The notes under the pieces are model-generated. The model was not told the origin of the DNA. It did not search any database and saw nothing but the letters and a program-made list of their open reading frames with translations. This document shows positions 37,227 to 38,870 of a DNA stretch of 38,870 nucleotides, one piece after another. Source of the stretch: Thauera linaloolentis 47Lol = DSM 12138 (GTDB lineage: Bacteria; Pseudomonadota; Gammaproteobacteria; Burkholderiales; Rhodocyclaceae); assembly GCF_000310205.1 (NCBI RefSeq), contig NZ_AMXE01000030.1:1-38870 (forward strand), written 5' to 3'. The first letter of the stretch is position 1. Every line of letters starts with the position of its first letter. The translations under genes were made by a program, and so were the position numbers.

Positions 37227-38246
37227 TCAGCGCTTCTCGACGATCTGGTCGTAGATGCCGCCGTCGGCGAAGTGCGTCTTCTGCACTGCCGGCCAGCCGC
37301 CGAGCTTCTCATCCACGGTGAAGGTGCGGATCGGCGGGAACTTGTCCGCATTCTTCGCCAGTACGGCGGCGTCGCGCGGGCGGAAGTTGTGCTTGGCGAT
37401 GATCGTCTGCCCTTCCGGCGAGAACAGGAACTGCAGGTAGGCTTCGGCGGCCTTGGCGGTGCCGCGCTTCTCGGTCACCGACTTCACCACCGCCACCGGC
37501 GCCGAGGCGTCGATCGAGATCGACGGATAGACCACGTCGAACTTGTTGTCGCCGAGTTCGCGGGCGATCAGGATGGCCTCGTTCTCGAAGGTCACGAGCA
37601 CGTCGCCGACGTCGCGCTGGGTGAAGGTGGTGGTGGCGCCGCGGCCGCCGCCGTCGAGCACCGGCACGTTGGCGAACAGCTTGCCGACGAACGCGCGTGC
37701 GTCGGCATCGCTGCCGCTCTTGTCCAGCGCGTAGCCCCAGGCCGCCAGGTAGGTGTAGCGGCCGTTGCCCGAGGTCTTGGGGTTGGGCACGATCACCTGC
37801 AGCCCGGCGCGGGCGAGGTCGTCCCAGTCCTTGATGTTCTTGGGGTTGCCCTTGCGCACCAGGAAGACCGAGGTGGTCGTGTAGGGCGTGGCTTCGTGCG
37901 GGAAGCGCTTGCGCCAGTCCGCTTCCACCAGGCCGCCGCGCTCGACCAGGATGTCGATGTCCGGCGACTGGTTCATCGTCACGACGTCGGCTTCGAGGCC
38001 GGCGGCGACCGACAGGGCCTGCTTGCTCGACCCCCCGTGCGACTGGTTGACGGTGACGGCTTCGCCGCCCTGGGCCTTCCACTGCGCGGAGAACGCGGGG
38101 TTGATGTCCTTGTACAGTTCGCGCGACACGTCGTACGAGACGTTCAGCAGCGTGGTGTCGGCGAGCGCGGCGGATGCCGACACGGACAGGGCGAGTGCCG
38201 CCAGGACGCGGCGCACAGTGTTGGGACGGCGGGGGGTGTTGTTCAT
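37227..38246 (-). CDS. sbp: Sulfate/thiosulfate ABC transporter substrate-binding protein
   Basis: A 339-residue periplasmic protein of the Sbp/CysP family. Signal peptide to about residue 29 (LALSVSASAALA). The mature part shows the family motifs 'LLNVSYDVSRELYKDINPAF', 'QSHGGSSKQALSV', 'DVVTMNQSPDIDIL', 'NPKTSGNGRYTYLAAWGYAL' and 'DVLVTFENEAI'. The SHGGSSKQA and TSGNGRY loops form the sulfate site. It would deliver sulfate to a CysTWA permease, but no cysT/W/A follows here: its own terminator and then the convergent trpS do. A CAGGAG site lies 8 nt upstream of the ATG. An SsuB-like ATPase gene ends 163 nt upstream on the same strand, so the neighbourhood is devoted to sulfur uptake. Confidence 0.94.
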   Translation of the reverse strand: MNNTPRRPNTVRRVLAALALSVSASAALADTTLLNVSYDVSRELYKDINPAFSAQWKAQGGEAVTVNQSHGGSSKQALSVAAGLEADVVTMNQSPDIDILVERGGLVEADWRKRFPHEATPYTTTSVFLVRKGNPKNIKDWDDLARAGLQVIVPNPKTSGNGRYTYLAAWGYALDKSGSDADARAFVGKLFANVPVLDGGGRGATTTFTQRDVGDVLVTFENEAILIARELGDNKFDVVYPSISIDASAPVAVVKSVTEKRGTAKAAEAYLQFLFSPEGQTIIAKHNFRPRDAAVLAKNADKFPPIRTFTVDEKLGGWPAVQKTHFADGGIYDQIVEKR

Positions 38247-38340
38247 TTGCAGCTCCTGTTTTCTGATATGCGCCAGAGTCTAAGTACAGGGTACCTGGCC
38301 AAGAAATAATAAAAACAGCATTGCTTATACAATTTCGTGC
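38247..38340 (-). promoter_or_regulatory. AT-rich control region of sbp
   Basis: The only clearly AT-rich intergenic patch in this part of the window (38300-38336). On the minus strand TTGTAT (38327-38332) and TTATTT (38304-38309) are 17 nt apart, a weak sigma-70 promoter about 60 nt before the ATG. The flanking sequence would suit a CysB site, but I cannot define one. Confidence 0.4.
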
Positions 38341-38409
38341 TATCGGGCTTTGAGGCCGGGCAGGCGCTCGGCGCGGGTGGCGCCGTGCCGACGAGGCGCT
38401 ACCGGCTGC

Positions 38410-38870
38410 TCATGCCGCCCAACGCCACCGGGAGAACGGCGTCGGGCGGGCCGGCGGCGCTTCTTCCACGGGCGGGTGCTGCAGGACCCGCCGCAGCACC
38501 CTGTCTTCCAGCGTGGTGAAGCCGCTGGCGGTGCGCTCGCGCGGTCGTTCGAGCGGCACCCTCAGGTCGAGCGCCGCGTGGCCGTCCTCGATCAGCAGCA
38601 CGCGGTCGGCCAGGGCGATGGCTTCGGAGACGTCGTGGGTGACGAGCAGCGCGGTGAAGCCCTGCTCGCGCCACAGGCGTTCGATCAGCGCATGCATTTC
38701 GATGCGGGTGAGGGCGTCCAGCGCGCCCAGCGGTTCGTCGAGCAGCAGCAGGCGGGGCTTGTGGACCAGCGCCCGCGCCAGGGCGACGCGCTGGCGCTGC
38801 CCGCCCGACAGGCGCGACGGCCATTCCCCGGCGCGGTCGGCGAGGCCGACGTCGGCGAGCGCGGCCAGCG
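38410..38870 (-). CDS. ssuB: SsuB-like aliphatic sulfonate ABC transporter ATP-binding protein, C-terminal part
   Basis: The frame runs off the right edge of the window; 152 C-terminal residues are visible (from base 38868). It includes the ABC signature [15 protein letters not shown], Walker B '[12 protein letters not shown]' and the H-loop '[18 protein letters not shown]'. The tail '[18 protein letters not shown]' resembles SsuB, which has a short helical end, and not CysA, which has a long C-terminal domain. Nitrate/taurine-type ATPases (NrtD, TauB) are close relatives and cannot be excluded. It would energise uptake of sulfonates as a sulfur source. The Walker A lies outside the window. 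It is the last gene of its operon, 163 nt before sbp. Confidence 0.82.
   Translation of the reverse strand, partial: LAALADVGLADRAGEWPSRLSGGQRQRVALARALVHKPRLLLLDEPLGALDALTRIEMHALIERLWREQGFTALLVTHDVSEAIALADRVLLIEDGHAALDLRVPLERPRERTASGFTTLEDRVLRRVLQHPPVEEAPPARPTPFSRWRWAA

Overview
The window is about 66-70% GC by eye and encodes a betaproteobacterial chromosome segment. Gene content and family resemblance (torF-glnK-amtB, an SAH riboswitch ahead of metH, TrpS with a C-terminal extension, CstA with YbdD, C13 peptidase with MORN repeats) suggest a Rhodocyclales bacterium of the Thauera/Azoarcus/Aromatoleum type. That is inference from protein sequence; no 16S or other marker is present.

Bases 1 to about 3.7-3.9 kb are the tail of a conjugative trb (type IV secretion) operon, trbL(partial)-trbF-trbG-trbI-DUF2274. 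This is the usual right end of a Tn4371-like integrative conjugative element (ICE). The junction with the chromosome lies somewhere in 3733-3960 and no attachment repeat could be fixed. Next comes a nitrogen module on the minus strand, torF-like porin > glnK > amtB. It has a sigma-54 promoter (6526-6541), a near-perfect NtrC palindrome upstream (6649-6665) and an intrinsic terminator (3994-4021). Divergent from it are ubiK and the comM/yifB competence ATPase, followed by a minus-strand rhodanese.

From 9147 to 13879 (minus) lies a complete branched-chain amino acid ABC operon, livK-H-M-G-F. It has a hairpin between livK and livH and a possible sigma-54 promoter about 300 nt upstream of livK. 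Between this operon and a CBS-domain gene sits a relic of a type I-F CRISPR-Cas locus: a truncated cas1 with an in-frame TGA, one near-intact 28-nt repeat, one 32-nt spacer and one decayed repeat. A second, orphan LivK-like binding protein follows, then two tandem BamE-like lipoproteins on the plus strand. After these come an SAH riboswitch with metH, a membrane hybrid histidine kinase and a thioredoxin, ending at a bidirectional terminator.

The minus strand from 24466 to 29884 carries a two-unit YbdD-like protein with the pyruvate/peptide transporter CstA, a methyl-accepting chemotaxis protein with a flagellar sigma-28-like promoter, and a divergent PRPP synthetase. A plus-strand gene for an exported MORN-repeat/C13 (legumain-caspase-like) peptidase follows, with an inverted pair of REP-like sequences downstream. 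Then comes a minus-strand cluster of nudC, a NamZ/DUF1343 protein, a DOMON-like protein and mscS. The window ends with trpS (plus), a sulfate-binding protein (minus) and the C-terminal part of an SsuB-like sulfonate ABC ATPase (minus).

Most of the window is ordinary housekeeping and transport. The parts most worth a second look are the CRISPR I-F relic, the MORN-C13 peptidase, the duplicated YbdD, the NtrC/sigma-54 control regions and the unresolved ICE boundary.
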